Part shown: positions 1 to 11,003 of the stretch, one piece after another
Layout of the letters: each line of letters starts with the position of its first letter
Numbering within the stretch: position 1 is the first letter of the stretch
Source: Notospermus geniculatus
Lineage: Eukaryota > Nemertea > Pilidiophora > Heteronemertea > Lineidae
DNA: 64,000 bases
Direction: 5' to 3'
Assembly (NCBI GenBank): GCA_002633025.1
Contig: NMRB01000477.1
Coordinates: 283,323 to 347,322 of the forward strand
Position numbers and translations under genes: made by a program
The notes under the pieces: model-generated
Told to the model about the DNA's origin: nothing
Database searches by the model: none
What the model saw: the letters and a program-made list of their open reading frames with translations, nothing else

Positions 1-319
1 ATTTCATGGGCCATTGGTCTATACGTTCCAAATAGCTGGAACTGTAAGCGATTTCCAATAGAACTAAACGATTGTGACCAAGTTGAATTTCATGCTACGT
101 CAAATTTAACCACCTGGGTCGTTGATCATAAGTTTGGTCCTTTCAAGAAGAATTTTCACGGATAAAATCACAACTTATCAGTCTCTTTGTGGTAAAAGTC
201 TGAGAGCTACTTCAATAGATAAGCTTATAAATGTCACCCCGTCATAAGTGATTTCTCCCAGAAAGTTCTTATCTAAGCGTCGCAATTTTGACTTCGGGGA
301 AGTTACTGCAATTATATTA

Positions 320-459
320 GGGAGTTTTAGAAATCAAACGATAAACGTAAACTTTACGACAACGCTATTTTTCATACTACACATTAACCAGATTTTGTAT
401 TGCATTTTCGGTACAAAAATAACGTCGTCGTTAACGTTTACGTTTGTCGTTTGATTTCT
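320..459. mobile_element. MITE, GGGAGGTTT family, right end missing
   Basis: The left end is GGGAGTTTTAGAAATCAAAC, with an internal match to AACGTTTACGTTT...GTTTGATTTCT. The final AAACCTCCC is missing. This is one of six copies in the window (also 3414, 17939, 34326, 34613 and 43396). Confidence 0.8.
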
Positions 460-462
460 TTC

Positions 463-1280
463 ATTCAATATGTGCATCAGGTTGTACTCCAAAAACTTGG
501 AAACAAGGATGTTTGATGAGATCAGTTTCGCCCCTTTTCATGATTTTTAGAACTGTCAGTGTCACTGGGTGCATGACGTTTTCTGATCGGACACATGCTA
601 CTCAGAATTGTCGTCTGCTTTTCACGTGACCTTTTGGCAGACGACATAAAGAGGTTCGCCATAGATGTATTCGATAATGGGTCCCGTCCAAAGGCATCAA
701 GAGGACAGCGGTTGCAGATTAGGCCCGTTTATTTACTTTATCAGATGCAATGTCATCTATCATTTGCACGGTCCGCCGCACTGGCCAGTCCCTCATTTCA
801 ACACCACCACGGTCCGTTGCACTGGTCAGTCTCACATTTATATACGACCACGCTTCGATGCAGGATGACCTGTCTCGTGGTGTATTGCAGAGATGACAAA
901 TGATACAATGTACTCTGACAGAACAATGGCGGTAGGTTTCAAGGTCATCACAAAAGGGCCCCTTGTTGGCAACATGAAGGGACCAAAGATTGCGTCTTTC
1001 AATAGAGCTTATACGGTCCATCGCTTTGCTAGGTCTCCGGATTCCAATAGAAATGACTGATACTACAATCCGCTTGTCATAGTCACTGCCCAGATCGCCG
1101 CAATGACAGCATCGCGTACGTGTGAAAGTTAATGATCAGGATCTGTCCTTTTATTAGTGGCATGTTATATCAGAATGGGTCTTCTACAGAGTACATTTTA
1201 GCGAACTCTTACCGCAGTGTCACTGCATCAGTTTCCACGGCTCTTAAAAATCTGTCTGCGCATGCTCATTCCCAGGTCAT
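463..1280. other. No gene or element recognised
   Basis: Open frames of 100-102 codons exist on both strands (595-903 and 719-1021) but overlap each other and resemble nothing known. CCACGGTCCG... GTTGCACTGG-type blocks near 770-850 are weakly repeated. Confidence 0.5.
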
Positions 1281-1823
1281 AAGCCCCTTTTACACCACGC
1301 GTTTTCAACCGTGCCCGACCCGGGTCGAGCACGGCGCGGCAAAAAAAGTGATAATGTAAATGGGTTGGCACGGCACAGCTGGGCTCGGCACGGTGCTACT
1401 TTTATCCGGGCCGAACCCCCCCCCCCCTCCCCAACAGGAGGTGGGTTCCACCCGGGTCGAGCACGGCACTGCTGAAAAACTGCACAGTGTAAACACGCTA
1501 CGGTACTGGGCTCGGCCCACTTGAATGACTCACCTGTACTGATGTGCGCATGCTCATTTATCGGCCTTGAACTCAACATACGTCATTGCCGCGAATATTT
1601 AGATTCATGGGCGCAGCCATATTGAAAATGGCGGAGAGTTCCTACCTCCACAGAAAGGAGAGTGTCCCCTAGCGGGCGATTCAAATAGTTTTCATGGTCT
1701 TGGCGCATTACTCATGGTGTAGTGTAAACGGCATTGAACGGTCATTTTGAGGCGGGCCTGGCCCGGGTCGAGTACGGCACGGTTCATCCAGGCCAAAATT
1801 CTGCGTAGTGTAAAAAGGGCTAT
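1281..1823. mobile_element. Fold-back/MITE, AAGCCCTTTTTACAC family
   Basis: The left end AAGCCCCTTTTACACCACGC pairs with the right end GCGTAGTGTAAAAAGGGCT. Inside, blocks of CCCGGGTCGAGCACGGC recur in both orientations, and there is a C12 run near 1409-1420. A related element lies at 4031-4840. Frames through it are not genes. Confidence 0.72.
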
Positions 1824-2020
1824 AGAAAGGCAAAGCTTGGTAAGATGATGCCAAAATAATGTCGGCAGGCTCGCATGTCTTGGGTCATTAATCTTGGCTA
1901 CCAAAGGTCACGATAACAACTTGCTCTTTGGCAGTTTAATTAAGAAATGTACTAAACTTGGTCATTAGGGGTGATGTGGTCATTACGTCGGCACCTGATG
2001 CCGTCTGCTTCGATCAAAGT

Positions 2021-2201
2021 CAAGTGTAACGTTTTTCAGTGTGGCCATTTTTCTGTGTGGTTCCCATTGTTCAGAACACACTGAGAAACAGAGAGGCACT
2101 GTTTCTCTGTGTGTCGCTCATTTTCAAGTCGACGCTTATTCTGTCAATCTATTGTATTGTCACACTGGCTCACGGGCCTCACTGATAAACTTTACACCGG
2201 G
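2021..2201. mobile_element. MITE, CARGTGTAACG family
   Basis: The left end is CAAGTGTAACGTTTTTCAGT and the right end CACTGATAAACTTTACACC. The shared core CGCTTATTCTGTCAATCTAT is present. The open frame across it (2041-2325) is fortuitous. Confidence 0.82.
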
Positions 2202-2412
2202 TTCTGTAGATGATTCGCAAGTTGCCCGCAGATGTCGGCTGACTTTAGTCTCTCACACAACTTTTGTCCTCTATAGCTGTGGAAACATAACAACATTAAT
2301 CACAAGTATCAAAGGAGCGTTTTGATTTTATTAGCACTTTCTGATTTTCGACTTCTTGGCGTTGAACGCTTCAAAATACATGCGTGCAAAAATATCGAAA
2401 TTGCCTGCTTAC

Positions 2413-3162
2413 ACTACGGTGGCCCATAGAGCTCATTGATGAAAAATTTTTACATTTGCATTTTTTCTGAGGCCAGACTTTTTTTATACCTTGTTTAGCG
2501 CACTTCAATTTCCAGAGATTTGTAGAGGTGGTCGGAAAAAAAATAAAAATAAAAATTTATTTTCTCCCTTCACAAAAAATAAAATTTTATTTCAAAATAA
2601 ATATTCATTGTTCTAACCACGACAGACTATTCATAAGACAACGATTGTGATTGGTCTCATAGTGTGGCTCTGTTCATGATGTTAGGTGCCGTGAGCTGAT
2701 TAGACTACTCAGGCGGGAAGGGCGGCGGTCGGAATAAAAATAAAGATAAAATTTTATTTTTTTTTCTGTTTTGAGCAATTTTGAACGTCGGCGGGTTCGC
2801 TAAATGGTCAAAAATTTTTTTTTTTTATTTTGTTTTTGGAATTTCGGACGCCGGCGGGTTCGCTAAACAAGGTATAAAAAAAGTCTGGCCTGAGGTTTGA
2901 ATATTATTCTTGGGGGTTTGTAAAATCTTTAGAAGTTCTCACCGCGGTGAAAACGTTTCCACCTCGGTGAAAACATTCCCACCGCGGTTAAAATCATTTA
3001 CACCGCAGTGAAAATCATTTCCAACGCGGTGAGAATGTTTCCACCGCGGTGAAAACCTTCCCACCTCGGTGGAAACGAGAAAAAAGAAAAAAGTAATCAA
3101 ACCTCGGGAAAAAATCCAAATGAAAATATTTTTCATCAGTGAGCTCTACGGGCCACCGTAGT
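2413..3162. mobile_element. Fold-back element with internal 20-21 bp repeats
   Basis: The outer ends (CTACGGTGGCCCATAGAGCT / GAGCTCTACGGGCCACCGTAG) are inverted repeats of about 40 bases. A second inverted pair lies inside: AGACTTTTTTTATACCTTGT at about 2477 and its complement near 2868-2888. Between them are A/T-rich blocks and GGCGGGTTCGCTAAA repeats. The 3' part holds the tandem array at 2939-3076. Confidence 0.78.
2939..3076. repeat. Tandem array of a 20-21 bp unit, about seven copies
   Basis: The unit is roughly CACCGCGGTGAAAACRTTTC, itself part-palindromic around CACCGCGGTG. It lies inside the fold-back element at 2413-3162; the minus-strand frame across it is repeat-driven. Confidence 0.85.
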
Positions 3163-3413
3163 ACATGTAGCTTACTTTACTTATCGTCAGTTTTGCACGA
3201 ATTGTCGGTTACGATCAAATGCTAGCTCTGTTTCGTACGATTATCAAGGTTATACTGATTAGATTTATCAGTACCATACGCTTAATTAGCGCTACCAATT
3301 ACTCTCCTCTCATTAACAATTAGCGATAGTGACCTTGATAGCGTTGTGATGCATTCAGCGTTCACTCGGGAGTCGATACTTCGGGAATCTCCGGGAAACT
3401 TCGGATATTAATA

Positions 3414-3566
3414 GGGATGTTTAGAAATGAAACGATAAACGTAAACTCTACGGCAACGTTATTTTTCATACTACACATTCACCAGATTTTATATTACATT
3501 TCCGGTACGAAAATAACGTTGTCGTCGTCAACGTTTACGTTTTATCGTTTGATTTCTAAACCTCCC
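3414..3566. mobile_element. MITE, GGGAGGTTT family, TA target duplication
   Basis: Both ends are present (GGGATGTTTAGAAATGAAAC / GATTTCTAAACCTCCC) and are flanked by TA on each side. The inverted repeats span about 35 bases, consistent with a Tc1/mariner-type non-autonomous element. Confidence 0.87.
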
Positions 3567-4165
3567 TAATGACGTCATATGGCGGAAAACATGACGCCTT
3601 CCAGTGATTCCAATTTGAAAATGTCATAATCTGGGTTGTCATTGATCGGGAATGTTCGTTCGCCACATGCACAGGAGATTATTTAGAGAAATAATTTTGC
3701 AGTATTCCCGCGGCTTCCCCGCAAGGCATGCAAAAGGAAACTGGCACATTGCCAACGATTGACACTCGAACAGATCGCGATAGAGCGTCGTTTTGGTCTC
3801 ATTAAAGGGTTTTCTGTAGTGCATCCGCATCAGTTTGCCTGAATACCTCACATCCCAGGAGATGGCCACAGTTCTTTACTCTGCATTCCCTGCCTGGCAG
3901 CAAATGGGAACATCTTCGCCAACATCGCTTTTCAAAACGACGTTTTAATGAAGAATTAACCCACCAATTTATAATAAATAAATAAAATAAATAAAGGATG
4001 ATTTGACCCGAAATGCTTTCCGCCAGACACAAGCCCCTTTTTTTCTACGAAATTTTTACCGTGCCCCGTTGCCAATAGCCCTGCGATCCGAGGTTGGCTA
4101 CAGTCCGGGTCGAGCACGTCGTTCCGTTGAAAATTCTGCAGTCTAAACAGCTAGAGCTAAACCTA

Positions 4166-4391
4166 TAGTTCATACTTCGACGCGACTGATCGCGCGATTT
4201 CGCGTTCGACGCTGACCCCGTCGCGCGATTTGGTCGGCGTCCGATCGCGAGACTGTATAAATTACTTGAGTCACTTCATAACGCGTCGCCGTCGCTGAAG
4301 TACGCTGGAATATGAATCAACTCCGCGAAGTCGGCGTCCCGATTTTGATCCCGCGGCGGACGCCGATGGTCGTGCGTCAAAGTATGAACTA
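4166..4391. mobile_element. Nested MITE with TAGTTCATACTTCGACGC ends
   Basis: TAGTTCATACTTCGACGC at the left matches the inverse of GCGTCAAAGTATGAACTA at the right. The interior is rich in TCGCGCGA-like CpG blocks. Confidence 0.78.
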
Positions 4392-4415
4392 CATGTAGGC
4401 TTTAATCTAGCCCGC

Positions 4416-4642
4416 TAAAGCCCCAGTCACATATCCACTCCGGGGCCCGTACGGCGAGTAAAAACAGACATTTTGGCCAATTTCTACGGTGCCCAGTTTG
4501 ATCCAGTCTAATTTCCGCTTATCCATTGAGGCGATTTCGGCATAATTCATCTTAGATCCGTGTTTCAGTCTCTAAAATCCACAGCAAGCCGCTGGGTGGG
4601 GAAAATCGTACGGGGCCCGGTGGATTTGTGACCTAGGCTTTA
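4416..4642. mobile_element. Nested MITE with TAAAGCCYAGTCACA ends
   Basis: TAAAGCCCCAGTCACATATC pairs with GGATTTGTGACCTAGGCTTTA; both sides carry GGGGCCCGTACGG or its complement. Confidence 0.78.
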
Positions 4643-5739
4643 CCAGGGCGCAGTGCGCATGCGTCATATACTCGACCTAAGCCTTTACGTCATTGCCGCG
4701 AAACCCCCATGGCAACCGTTTTACAGGTGACTGGGCTGGGTTGGACCAGATTCGTTTTTAAACGGGCCTATCCCGCTTGAATTGAAAGCGGGCTCGGTCC
4801 GAGTCCCGGCCGAGCTCGGGCTAGTGTAAAAAGGGCTACTGTCACCGAAGTAAGAATACCCAAGTTGCTGAAGCGAAATGGCCTATCCTCGTTGAAGTCT
4901 ACTACATTTCAATTAGCGTAAAAATTAGAAAATTCCAAGGATACTTCACATCAAAAGCAGCGGTAGAGAGCCACTTTAGCGCTGACATCCTCATTAGCAT
5001 ACTGTCAGTTCATGACTCAATTTAGCGTATTTTTTCCCGCTTGTGCGATGCATTGTGGATGATGCTCATTTGCGCGGGAATCTCTAGAAAAAAAACTGTC
5101 CTTTAAGAGTAATTAGATTGATGCTGGAATAGCAAGATAAGGGGGACTTGGGATAAACTAATAAATAGTGGACGGAGAGGTGAATCAAGGTGAAGAGGCC
5201 AGCAATTGAATTTAGCCTAAAGTACGCACAGGTCAAGTTCTGAAGAGAAAATTTCATGAAAACGAAACGCACGCTACCTATGGCAATAAATATCGGTGTC
5301 GATTTGTAGAGATCTTGCCAAGACGTAAACACATTATACTGGATGTTCATAAAAAGTGACTCGGCCTGATAACTGGCACCTGCAGTCGACATTGAAACGA
5401 AAGGTAATATTTTTCATTGAAACCGGAAACAGGACGACTAACAGAGCTTCCGTCTGAAAAAGTAGAGCAAACTCATTGTTTGATGATCGTTTTCGCAGGT
5501 TTTTGTTGTTTTTGCAACGTTTTTGCCAGTATTTTTGCAATTTTTGTCAGTGCAGTAGTAGAAGTTGTATAAATAGCGAATTTCTCAGGGGGAATTTAAG
5601 GAGTAGTTCATTCAACGATTACTACATGTACATACTTTCGGACCATTTGAGAAGAAGCGACTTGGCCGAGTTTCAAAAGGCTGTAACCAAAATTACACCA
5701 CAATGCGTAACGTATGATGGGTACTGTTATTGCTATTAA

Positions 5740-5943
5740 CTCATCTGCCCCCAGGTTCGAACAGACGGTATCTTCTTTTGAAATTTTCTAAATTCCTTGG
5801 AAATAAATTGGAAAAAAATTGAAGAAACTTTCTTCAGATGGTTGACAGGAACCACCTTCCTTCAAATATTTTTCAATCAGTACCATAGGATGTGAGGAAA
5901 CTTTGACAGAAGATGCCGTCTGCCGGACTCTGGGGCAGATGAG
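5740..5943. mobile_element. TTAA-flanked MITE, CTCATCTGCCCC ends
   Basis: The ends CTCATCTGCCCCCAG / CTCTGGGGCAGATGAG are inverted repeats. TTAA flanks both sides (5736-5739 and 5944-5947), while copy 2 of the duplication has one TTAA at 7535-7538 and no insert. Inner AGACGGTATCTTCTTTTGAA / TTGACAGAAGATGCCGTCTG also pair. A second copy lies at 32256-32451. TTAA duplication is the signature of piggyBac-like elements. Confidence 0.92.
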
Positions 5944-6972
5944 TTAATGCATTCAAGAGATGTACAGACTGATTGCGTTCTGTTCAGAAATAGAATGCTA
6001 CGCTAAAAATAAGCAGGCTCCAGTGGAGAATAAACCTAGAGACCTCGTGTTTCTGATCACGTCGTAAAAAACATGTAACATGTATTGATCTATTGATGTT
6101 TCAAATCGAAAATCAAACCGTCAGCCTCCAGGCTTTACCCCTCCGATCCCTTTGATCGTAAACACCTATCCGCGCGAGAAAATCAATGCCCCAACTCCTG
6201 AAAACTGTTACAGGTACAAGATACAAAATTTGCAACATTCGTTCGCGAAGAAATCAACACCGTCGCGACCCTGGACGCGGAGATAACCTCCGCGGTGCCC
6301 GGATCTATTTTCACAGCGGAGTATTTTCACTTTGATAAGCGGTGATATCGTAGACGGGATCTTAATGAGCGTCTTTCGTTTCAGCTCATTCAAATACATG
6401 TATTCAGTGTCTATGAGATGCTACAATGAATTCTTAGCGTACGAGGAAAGATTCTCCATTCATAAAGGTCGATCTGTCAAAACTAGCATTTGCTTTTTCT
6501 GGGCTTTTTCTTTTTTTAAGCAACTCCCTAAGAATATTTAGCAGAAGCTTTGTCTTGCGAGCATTCGCTTCATCAGATAGAAAATCTTGCTTGGCTTTAT
6601 AAGAAAAGGTCATTAGGTTAAGCAATTTATTATGAATATGTTTGTGACCAAATTCTTTGGCTTGTGCATATCCTTGACAAGCAAAAGCTTGGCCTTGGGG
6701 CTTTGGCTTCTAAGCTTTTGCTATGTTTTATAAATTTGGCCCATTATCTCCAGTGAAAAACTCTTTGGCCCGTATTCTAGAACGTTCCTTTAGCGTTAAG
6801 GGAGCCTTTAAATCAAACTTTACCTAAATTTGATTTCACACATTTTGACACTTTATCGTAACTACTTGGGAAAAAATTTAAAGGGCTTTAACCGAAATTC
6901 CACTGCGTGAATATACTTATGAGAGGTACTGTATATCTAGATTACAAGAACAAAGGGTGGTACATGTATTTA

Positions 6973-7080
6973 TAGAAGATAGCAAATGCTTTACTTCAAG
7001 TTTTGTAACACATTTACATTGGACATTGCTGTGCAAATCTTGAGTAAAAGCATTTTGCTAACTTCTATAAATACCTGCCA
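6973..7080. mobile_element. MITE, TAGCAAATGCTTTTAC family (duplication copy 1)
   Basis: TTATAGAAGATAGCAAATGC and GCATTTTGCTAACTTCTATAA are inverted ends. An identical copy in the second duplicate lies at about 8641-8749. Confidence 0.75.
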
Positions 7081-7339
7081 TTGGCTATCATACGGCATTA
7101 CGCACGCGTCCCCGCGAGCGGCCGTAACCTCTCTAGTAGAGGTGATCACTGTAACACCAGCATTGGATGTTTCATCTCACAAGCTCTCAGACTTTTTTCT
7201 TATTTTAATGAGTTTATTTTAGCATTAAGTGAACGCTGAAGAGATATTCTTTTGTACTATCGATTTTCAATGAAGCCAGGTGGAATGCCTGACTCTGTGT
7301 ACTTTTATCTTATCCGAATGCTTTTTAAGATATGGGGTC

Positions 7340-7340
7340 N
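7340..7340. other. Single N at the junction of a tandem duplication
   Basis: One ambiguous base directly after copy 1 of the duplication (TATGGGGTCN), at the start of what is a MITE end in copy 2. It probably marks a contig join. Confidence 0.7.
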
Positions 7341-7464
7341 ATATCATTTTGTGTGCCGTTCTTTGTGCTTTTTATTGGATATACATTTTATTTGACTTGT
7401 ACTGGTATTATTTGGAAAATATTTAGTTGCTTACGTATTAGGCGGTAATCAAACTGCCCGGAAT

Positions 7465-9008
7465 GAGTTTCAAAAGGCTGTAACCCAAATTACACCACAT
7501 TGCGTAGTACTTATGACAGGTACTGTAATTGCTATTAATGCATTCAATAGATGTACAGACTGATTGCGTTCTGTTCAGAAATAGAATGCAACACTAAAAA
7601 TAAGCAGGCTCCAGTGGAGAATAAACCTGGAGACCTCGTGTTTCTGATCACGTCGTTAAAAAACATGTAACATGTATTGATCTATTGATGTTTCAAATCG
7701 AAAATCAAACCGTCAGCCTCCAGGCTCTACTCCTCCAATCCCTTTGATCGTAAACACCTCTCCGCGCGAGAAAATCAATGCCCCAACTCCTGAAAACTGT
7801 TACAGGTACAAGATACAAAATTTGCAACATTCGTTCGCGAAGAAATCAACACCGTCACGACCCTGGACGTGGAGATAACCTCCGTGGTGCCCGGATCTAT
7901 TTTCACAGCGGAGTATTTTCTCTTTGATAAGCGGTGATATCATAGACGTGATCTTAATGAGCGTCTTTCGTTTCAGCTCATTCAAATACCGGTACATGTA
8001 TTCAGTGTCTATAAGATGCTACACTGAATTCTTAGCGTACGAGGAAAGATTCTCCATTCATAAAGGTCGATCTGTCTTTCTCTTAAAGGCAATGGGCCGA
8101 ATTCATAAAAACTAGCATTTGCTTTTTTTGGGCTTTTTCTTGAAGAGGTACATGTATTTATAAAATGTCGCTTTTGCTTCATAGAACAAGCAACTCCCTA
8201 AGAATTAGCAGAAGCTTTGTCTTGCGAGCATTAGCTTCATCAGATAGAAAATCTTGCTTGGCTTTATAAGAGAAGGTCATTATAGGTTAAGCAATTGGTT
8301 ATGAATATGTTTGTGACCAAATTCTTTGGCTTGTGCATATCCTTGACAAGCAAAAGCTTGGCCTTGGGGCTTTGGCTTCTAAGCTTTTGCTATGTTTTAT
8401 AAATTTGGCCCATTATCTCCAGTGAAAAACTCTTTGGCCCGTATTCTAGAACGTTCCTTTAGCGTTAAGGGAGCCTTTAAATCAAACTTTACCTAAATTT
8501 GATTTCACACATTTTGACACTTTATCGTAACTACTTGGGAAAAAATTTAAAGGGCTTTAACCGAAATTCCACTGCGTGAATATACTTATGAGAGGTACTG
8601 TATATCTAGATTACAAGAACAAAGGGTGGTACATGTATTTATAGAAGATAGCAAATGCTTTACTTCAAGTTTTGTAACACATTTACATTGGACATTGCTG
8701 TGCAAATCTTGAGTAAAAGCATTTTGCTAACTTCTATAAATACCTGCCATTGGCTATCATACGGCATTACGCACGCGTCCCCGCGAGCGGCCGTAACCTC
8801 TCTAGTAGAGGTGATCACTGTAACACCAGCATTGGATGTTTCATCTCACAAGCTCTCAGACTTTTTTCTTATTTTAATGAGTTTATTTTAGCATTAAGTG
8901 AACGCTGAAGAGATATTCTTTTGTACTATCGATTTTCAATGAAGCCAGGTGGAATGCCTGACTCTGTGTACTTTTATCTTATCCGAATGCTTTTTAAGAT
9001 ATGGGGTC
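7465..9008. repeat. Large tandem duplication, copy 2
   Basis: This is the second copy of the unit at 5668-7339. It has the intact TTAA (7535-7538) where copy 1 carries a MITE. It also has an extra stretch of about 80 bases near 8080-8190. Homology ends where a TAGCAAATGC-type MITE starts (9004). Confidence 0.9.
8641..8749. mobile_element. MITE, TAGCAAATGCTTTTAC family (duplication copy 2)
   Basis: This is the identical counterpart of the element at 6973-7080, carried by the second copy of the large duplication. Confidence 0.75.
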
Positions 9009-9122
9009 ATATGAATAAAGACTAGCAAATGCCTTTGCTTCAGATTTGTACAGCATTGCCTAGTGCATTTGTATTGCAAAATTCAAGTAAAAGCATTTAC
9101 TAGTCTTTATTCGTATGACCCA
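9004..9122. mobile_element. MITE, TAGCAAATGCTTTTAC family
   Basis: GGGTCATATGAATAAAGACT pairs with AGTCTTTATTCGTATGACCC. The core CAAATGCCTTTGCTTCAG ... AAGTAAAAGCATTTACTAG is shared with copies near 6973, 8642, 16955 and 51350. Confidence 0.85.
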
Positions 9123-9194
9123 TTGAGTCGAGAACCGTGAGTTCTAACTTGGCTCATCATTTGCTTCTTTAGACAATATTTGGCGATTTGTATG

Positions 9195-9262
9195 TAATGT
9201 AGGAGGAAACCCCAGCACCCAGAGGAAACTGTCGGAGAGAGTCGCCCTCTTTCACATGAATA
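9195..9262 (-). mobile_element. SINE body fragment next to a MITE
   Basis: This matches the body of the SINE at 26203-26355: GGAGGAAAC, a second GAGGAAAC about 17 bases on, then GAGAGTCGCCCTCT. The tRNA head is absent because the MITE at 9263-9438 sits where the sequence should continue. Confidence 0.5.
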
Positions 9263-9438
9263 CAGGTGTAACGTTTTTCAGTGTGTCATTTTTCTGTGTG
9301 ATTTCCATTGTTCGGAACACACTGGAAACGGACTCGCTGTTTCTCTGTGTGTCGCCCATTGTCAAGTCGTCGCTTATTCCGTCAATCTATTGTAATGTCG
9401 CACTGACACACGGGCCTCACTGAAAAACGTTACACCTG
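9263..9438. mobile_element. MITE, CARGTGTAACG family
   Basis: The ends CAGGTGTAACG and CGTTACACCTG are perfect inverted repeats, and this is the least decayed copy of the family in the window. It sits in a SINE fragment. Confidence 0.85.
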
Positions 9439-9629
9439 TGTGAAAGGGGCAACATGGTGCCTCGGAATCAGACAAGCATATTATTAATTGTTTTCAGTTG
9501 TTATGTAATAAGAGATGGCGTTTTTCATATAACTTAACACAAAATGGGTCAAAATACATAAAAAGTCGTTTACAATTACGTATAGCTGCTTAAAAACTCC
9601 ACAGAATAGGCTTATTTGATTCCGAGGCA

Positions 9630-9810
9630 CCATATTTCTATCTGTTGGTAATACATTTATGGGGTGTAAATCCAACCGTTCAAAAGTCATCTGTGCATCG
9701 TCCCCCATTCTCCTGTAGAAAGCTCATTGTTGCGTCTCATTACGTCCAATGATGAAGTCAGTTCCTAAAATTCAAAACGCCCTAGCGGCTGTTATCGGCA
9801 AAGGATTTTT
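9630..9810. repeat. Dispersed repeat with GGTGTAAATCCAACCGTTC
   Basis: This block runs from ATACATTTATGGGGTGTAAA to ATGATGAAGTCAGTTCC and a CGGCTGTTR motif. It is also seen at 45695-45850 and 61283-61480, with about 80-90 percent agreement by eye. Terminal repeats were not found, and the minus-strand frame over it is not conserved as protein. Confidence 0.75.
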
Positions 9811-10736
9811 TGGCAACATGACTTTTCTGAAAGCTGGGTACCCAAGGGTCCTAAACCTGAGTTCAGATTTGCTTTAGCACGATGTTGGGTATACCCACAC
9901 AAAACGTCGTCGTAGGGCCTAACCGGGCGCTTGCGAAACCTCACTAAAGAGGCCAAACCTGAGGTGTTGACCGGGCCAATGGCCGACTTCGAGGTCTAAA
10001 ATTTCGATAATTCTGAAATGCCTTAACATAACTGCAAGACCAAAGCAATTTAACCCAATTTTCCACAGGTTCAAAATTTGTACTCAACCAGCGAGTGACA
10101 GGTCATCAAGACCTCCGAAGACAAAAAGAGGCTATTAATGCGTTTCCAATCATTAATACCAAAAACTCGCTTATCTATTTTTTTATACTAAATAAGGCAT
10201 TAGAATTCCCTTTTGCCATCCACAGATTTGCCACTGTAGTGACGCAAGTATTAGACTAATTATTTAGTAGTTAATCCTCTTCTCATGTTTATTCCAAAGC
10301 CTACCCCTGAAATAGAAAAAAATTCTCAGAAAAATCTTTGACGTGACTAATTTATCTTGACCAAAAGACCTTTACGAATGCAAGACGTTCACCAATGAAT
10401 CATCATCATCAACATGCCAAGCTCATCCACACAAACCTTAGAAGACCCCCGGCCAAACGAGAATTTGGCATGCACGACGCGAAGTTAATTAACAGTTGTC
10501 TAAAGTATGGTCTTGTTGAGATGTTCTAGCGACATGGTTGGTTGCTAGATGCCATCACTGTTGTAATAGACGAAGGCGTCCATCTTAACTTCAAGAGATC
10601 GTTGTGCAGAATTAACGATATTTTTATGCACAGGTTGACTTATTTCGATGCGGTTCGTGGCAGCAATTCCAATACATTAAACGTTGGTTCACCAAAGCCA
10701 TTCGTGTCGTTATCGCGTCAGGGAGAGGTAATAGGG
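9811..10736. other. No gene or element recognised
   Basis: Unique-looking AT-moderate DNA. A GGGCCTAACCGGGCGCTTGC block near 9917 resembles AGGCCTAACTGGGCCTTTGC at 35813, suggesting another low-copy repeat. Confidence 0.5.
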
Positions 10737-10864
10737 AGTTTTCGCAAAGCCCCCGAAACGCCAGCGCGAACGCCAAACCTATTGTTCGATGCCAGGAAGA
10801 GAGCACCCGACAAAATGACAGACGTTCGCGTTGGCGATTCGGAACCTTTGCAAAACTGTACGCC
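10737..10864. mobile_element. Fold-back MITE, AGTTTTCGCAAAGC family, cut at an N
   Basis: It starts AGTTTTCGCAAAGCCCCCGA and has the family centre CCCATTGTTCGATGCC-like block. The right arm decays to GATTCGGAACCTTTGCAAAACT before the N at 10865. The 197-codon frame across it is fortuitous. Confidence 0.75.
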
Positions 10865-10865
10865 N
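10865..10865. other. Isolated N
   Basis: A single ambiguous base at the right edge of a truncated fold-back MITE (GTACGCCNATGCA). It is likely a join or gap, so the truncation of that MITE may not be real. Confidence 0.6.
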
Positions 10866-11003
10866 ATGCATTTAAAAGCACATTCATTGTCAAATTTTTA
10901 TGGGGGAGGAACCCCAGACCACCCGTTTGGGCTTCGCGCTTTCAGTGCTCACCACCACCGTCGAGCTACGTACGCCCCCCCCCTTTCTGTCAACCCAGGA
11001 TCC

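Larger units (their letters stand above)
4031..4840. mobile_element. Fold-back/MITE, AAGCCCTTTTTACAC family, host of two nested elements
   Basis: The left end is AAGCCCCTTTTTTTCTACG and the right end CTAGTGTAAAAAGGGCTACT. Internal CCGGGTCGAGCACG is shared with 1281-1823. Two smaller elements (4166-4391 and 4416-4642) lie inside. Confidence 0.65.
5668..7339. repeat. Large tandem duplication, copy 1 (carries a MITE absent from copy 2)
   Basis: From GAGTTTCAAAAGGCTGTAAC onward this matches 7465-9008. The first kilobase differs at a few percent of positions and by indels. From about 6650 to 7339 I see no differences from copy 2. The copy ends exactly at the N at 7340. The MITE at 5740-5943 is absent from copy 2. 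No gene is recognised; the 78-codon frames at 6986 and 8655 are identical and carry a MITE. Confidence 0.9.

Noticed and set aside
6986-8891. Two identical 78-codon frames (6986-7222 and 8655-8891)
   Set aside because: Identity follows from the duplicated DNA, and the frame begins inside a MITE; no domain or codon evidence.
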